This document shows positions 7,245 through 8,809 of a DNA stretch of 8,809 bases, piece by piece. A program made the translations under genes and the position numbers. Origin of the DNA: Ignavibacteriales bacterium (lineage in GTDB: Bacteria > Bacteroidota > Ignavibacteria > T3Sed10-11); assembly GCA_003560935.1 (NCBI GenBank), contig PWJF01000287.1, positions 1 to 8,809 on the forward strand. Direction: 5' to 3'. The notes beneath the pieces are model-generated. The model worked only from the letters and a program-made list of their open reading frames with translations, had not been told where the DNA came from and searched no databases. Each line of letters starts with the position of its first letter. Position 1 is the first letter of the stretch.

Positions 7245-8809
7245 CTACATCCACGCTTCCTGATCTCTCGGTCTCGCTTCGCGGGCGCGGCGTACTATCG
7301 TGATCACCAACCCGATCATCGCTATGATCGTACCCAACCAGACAAGATTGATGAACGGCTGTATGCTCGCCTCAACAACGAGTACATCCTGCGTTTGTGC
7401 TGGACCCGATGCCGCGAGCTGGGTCCCGCCTTTCAGAATCTCAACCGTAACGCTCGATCGCTCGGGGTTCGCCTGATCCGGACGGATGGAGACGACGTTA
7501 AACTGAAGCTTGGCATCGGACGTCATTGCGGAGCGAAAATCCATCTCACCGGCACGGTTCACGACTTCCGGCACGACGCGTTCGGTCAGGCCGTCGCGGG
7601 TAACGTCGAGATCGACGCCGATAACCATTTCGTTCGAACTTCCCATCATATGTGCATCGCTGTCGAAATCGAAACCGACAAAGGTGACCGAGTAATCCTC
7701 GAACGTCTTGGCGACGCCTCTGTTCAACGTGTGAGTGCTTCCGGCAACTCCTTCAACCTCCTTCGTATCGAGACCGAGCGGGGCGAGATAAAAATCGAAC
7801 GTCAGCCGGTTTACAATATCGGGATTGCGGATGAGACTGTTGTTGAAATCGCTCTGGTACATGACCGGCGCCAGATTGATCGTCCTGCCGTTACGTTCGG
7901 CTTTGACGTTAAACGCCCAGCGTTCATGGCCGGCGGGAGAATAACCGGTATAGGTGAGCGTGTACCCGAGCGCTTCGACCGGCTCACCCTGTATAAGCTG
8001 TATCGTCTGCTGACGGTCGTACATTGCAGTGGTAATAAATCCAAGGAACAGCAAGCCGACACCGATATGTGCAACCGCTCCGCCGACAAAGCGCGGGTTG
8101 CCCCGTCCGATCTTATAGGTCATCTGTATATTCACAATGAGAACGAACCATGCGGCAAATGTAAGCAAGATCATCATAAATGACGATAGACCGATCGCAA
8201 CCATACCGACGGTTGCAACCGCCGCAACGATCAGTGCGGGAAGCATATTCTTTAATATGGTCTTCGCTTTGGATGATTTCCACCACAGTATCTGTGCGAA
8301 GCCGGCAAGGAATGCAACCGCAATGCCGAACGGCGTGGTCGTCTGTTCGTAGAACGAAATGTCGACCGCGCTCACCTGTCCCTTAATCAGATTCGTGATG
8401 ATCGGTGAGGATGTTCCGACGATGGTGAACAATGCTATAAACAAGAGCGACGCGGCGCCGAGGAACAACGCAAATTCGCGCGACATGTAATTATATTCAA
8501 TCGGCACGCTCGGCATCTCGCGCATGCGCAGAAACAGCAGCAACAAACCGAATCCTCCGAAAAAGATGATGAACGATAATAACAGAATGTATGCCATCCA
8601 CCCCGGTTCGACAAACGAGTGCACCGACGTCGCGCCCAGCACTCCGCTCCGGGTAAGGAACGTACTGTACAGGACAAGAACAAATGTTAAAATACCGAGT
8701 ATAAGATTCGTGCGAACGAATGCCCCGCTTCTGCGCTGTGCGAGCATAGTGTGAAGAGCGGCAAGACCGATAAGCCACGGAACGAGCGATGAATTTTCGA
8801 CCGGGTCCC
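7245..8809 (-). CDS. ccmF: CcmF/NrfE-type cytochrome c haem lyase subunit, C-terminal part, cut by the right window edge
   Basis: CcmF, in the inner membrane with CcmH, attaches haem from holo-CcmE to CXXCH apocytochromes in the periplasm (System I). The frame is open from the right edge to TAG 7247-7245, giving 521 visible residues (the first full codon is 8807-8805); ATG 8747 lies inside the gene and is not the start. The visible part begins DPVENSSLVPWL, the second half of the family's tryptophan-rich WWD motif. Three of the four haem-ligand histidines of the family are recognisable: His19 in LHTML (transmembrane), His63 in TSVHSF (periplasmic) and His247 in GGAVAHIGVG (transmembrane). Their spacings, 44 and 184, are close to the 42 and 188 I recall for E. 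coli (His261, His303, His491). A periplasmic region at about 264-484 precedes a final membrane segment at about 485-505. This region is roughly twice as long as in E. coli. The N-terminal ~230-250 residues should lie beyond the window. Confidence 0.95.
   Translation of the reverse strand, partial: DPVENSSLVPWLIGLAALHTMLAQRRSGAFVRTNLILGILTFVLVLYSTFLTRSGVLGATSVHSFVEPGWMAYILLLSFIIFFGGFGLLLLFLRMREMPSVPIEYNYMSREFALFLGAASLLFIALFTIVGTSSPIITNLIKGQVSAVDISFYEQTTTPFGIAVAFLAGFAQILWWKSSKAKTILKNMLPALIVAAVATVGMVAIGLSSFMMILLTFAAWFVLIVNIQMTYKIGRGNPRFVGGAVAHIGVGLLFLGFITTAMYDRQQTIQLIQGEPVEALGYTLTYTGYSPAGHERWAFNVKAERNGRTINLAPVMYQSDFNNSLIRNPDIVNRLTFDFYLAPLGLDTKEVEGVAGSTHTLNRGVAKTFEDYSVTFVGFDFDSDAHMMGSSNEMVIGVDLDVTRDGLTERVVPEVVNRAGEMDFRSAMTSDAKLQFNVVSIRPDQANPERSSVTVEILKGGTQLAASGPAQTQDVLVVEASIQPFINLVWLGTIIAMIGLVITIVRRAREARPRDQEAWM

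Noticed and set aside
7395..8183. Long plus-strand open frame (262 codons) antisense to ccmF
   Set aside because: It lies wholly opposite a gene with clear family motifs, has no recognisable domain, and its composition (many Arg, His and Asp) is what the reverse frame of a membrane protein gene gives.
1..8809. CRISPR array, insertion sequence, phage, toxin-antitoxin or defence system
   Set aside because: I looked for regularly spaced repeats, transposase or recombinase motifs, terminal inverted repeats and small paired genes and found none; nearly all of the window is explained by five ordinary genes.

Overview
The window (8809 bp) looks like chromosomal DNA of a free-living Gram-negative bacterium of the FCB superphylum, more likely one of the lineages around Ignavibacteria, Calditrichaeota or KSB1 than a classical Bacteroidia. 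The evidence for this is a secreted M1 peptidase ending in an NYPNPFN-type sorting tail, several genes without a clear Shine-Dalgarno sequence, moderate GC content, and a System I cytochrome c maturation gene (ccmF). The phylum call is inference from these traits and not from a database match.

Layout from left to right. Positions 1-684 (minus) hold the N-terminal 228 codons of a GT-B glycosyltransferase that runs off the left edge. Positions 722-2677 (minus) encode a signal-peptide-bearing M1 zinc metallopeptidase with a C-terminal secretion tail. An AT-rich divergent intergenic region separates it from a plus-strand block: a DHA1-type MFS drug/proton antiporter (2852-4057), a tiny lipoprotein-like reading frame (4075-4161) inside an imperfectly repeated spacer, and a full-length DNA polymerase I (4221-6926) whose 5'-3' nuclease, 3'-5' exonuclease and polymerase active sites all look intact. 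A 318-bp convergent spacer (6927-7244) has no convincing gene and carries one weak terminator-like hairpin. Positions 7245-8809 (minus) hold the C-terminal 521 codons of CcmF, the cytochrome c haem lyase subunit, cut by the right edge inside its WWD haem-handling motif.

The genes do not form one pathway. The glycosyltransferase and peptidase share a strand and a 37-bp gap and may be co-transcribed. The MFS gene, small frame and polA are co-directional with short gaps and may also be one transcript. ccmF belongs to a separate operon arriving from the right. I see no CRISPR array, tRNA, rRNA, insertion sequence, phage gene or defence system. I judge the window to be mostly ordinary. The points that most deserve a second look are the enlarged periplasmic domain of CcmF and the small lipobox peptide with its duplicated spacer in front of polA.
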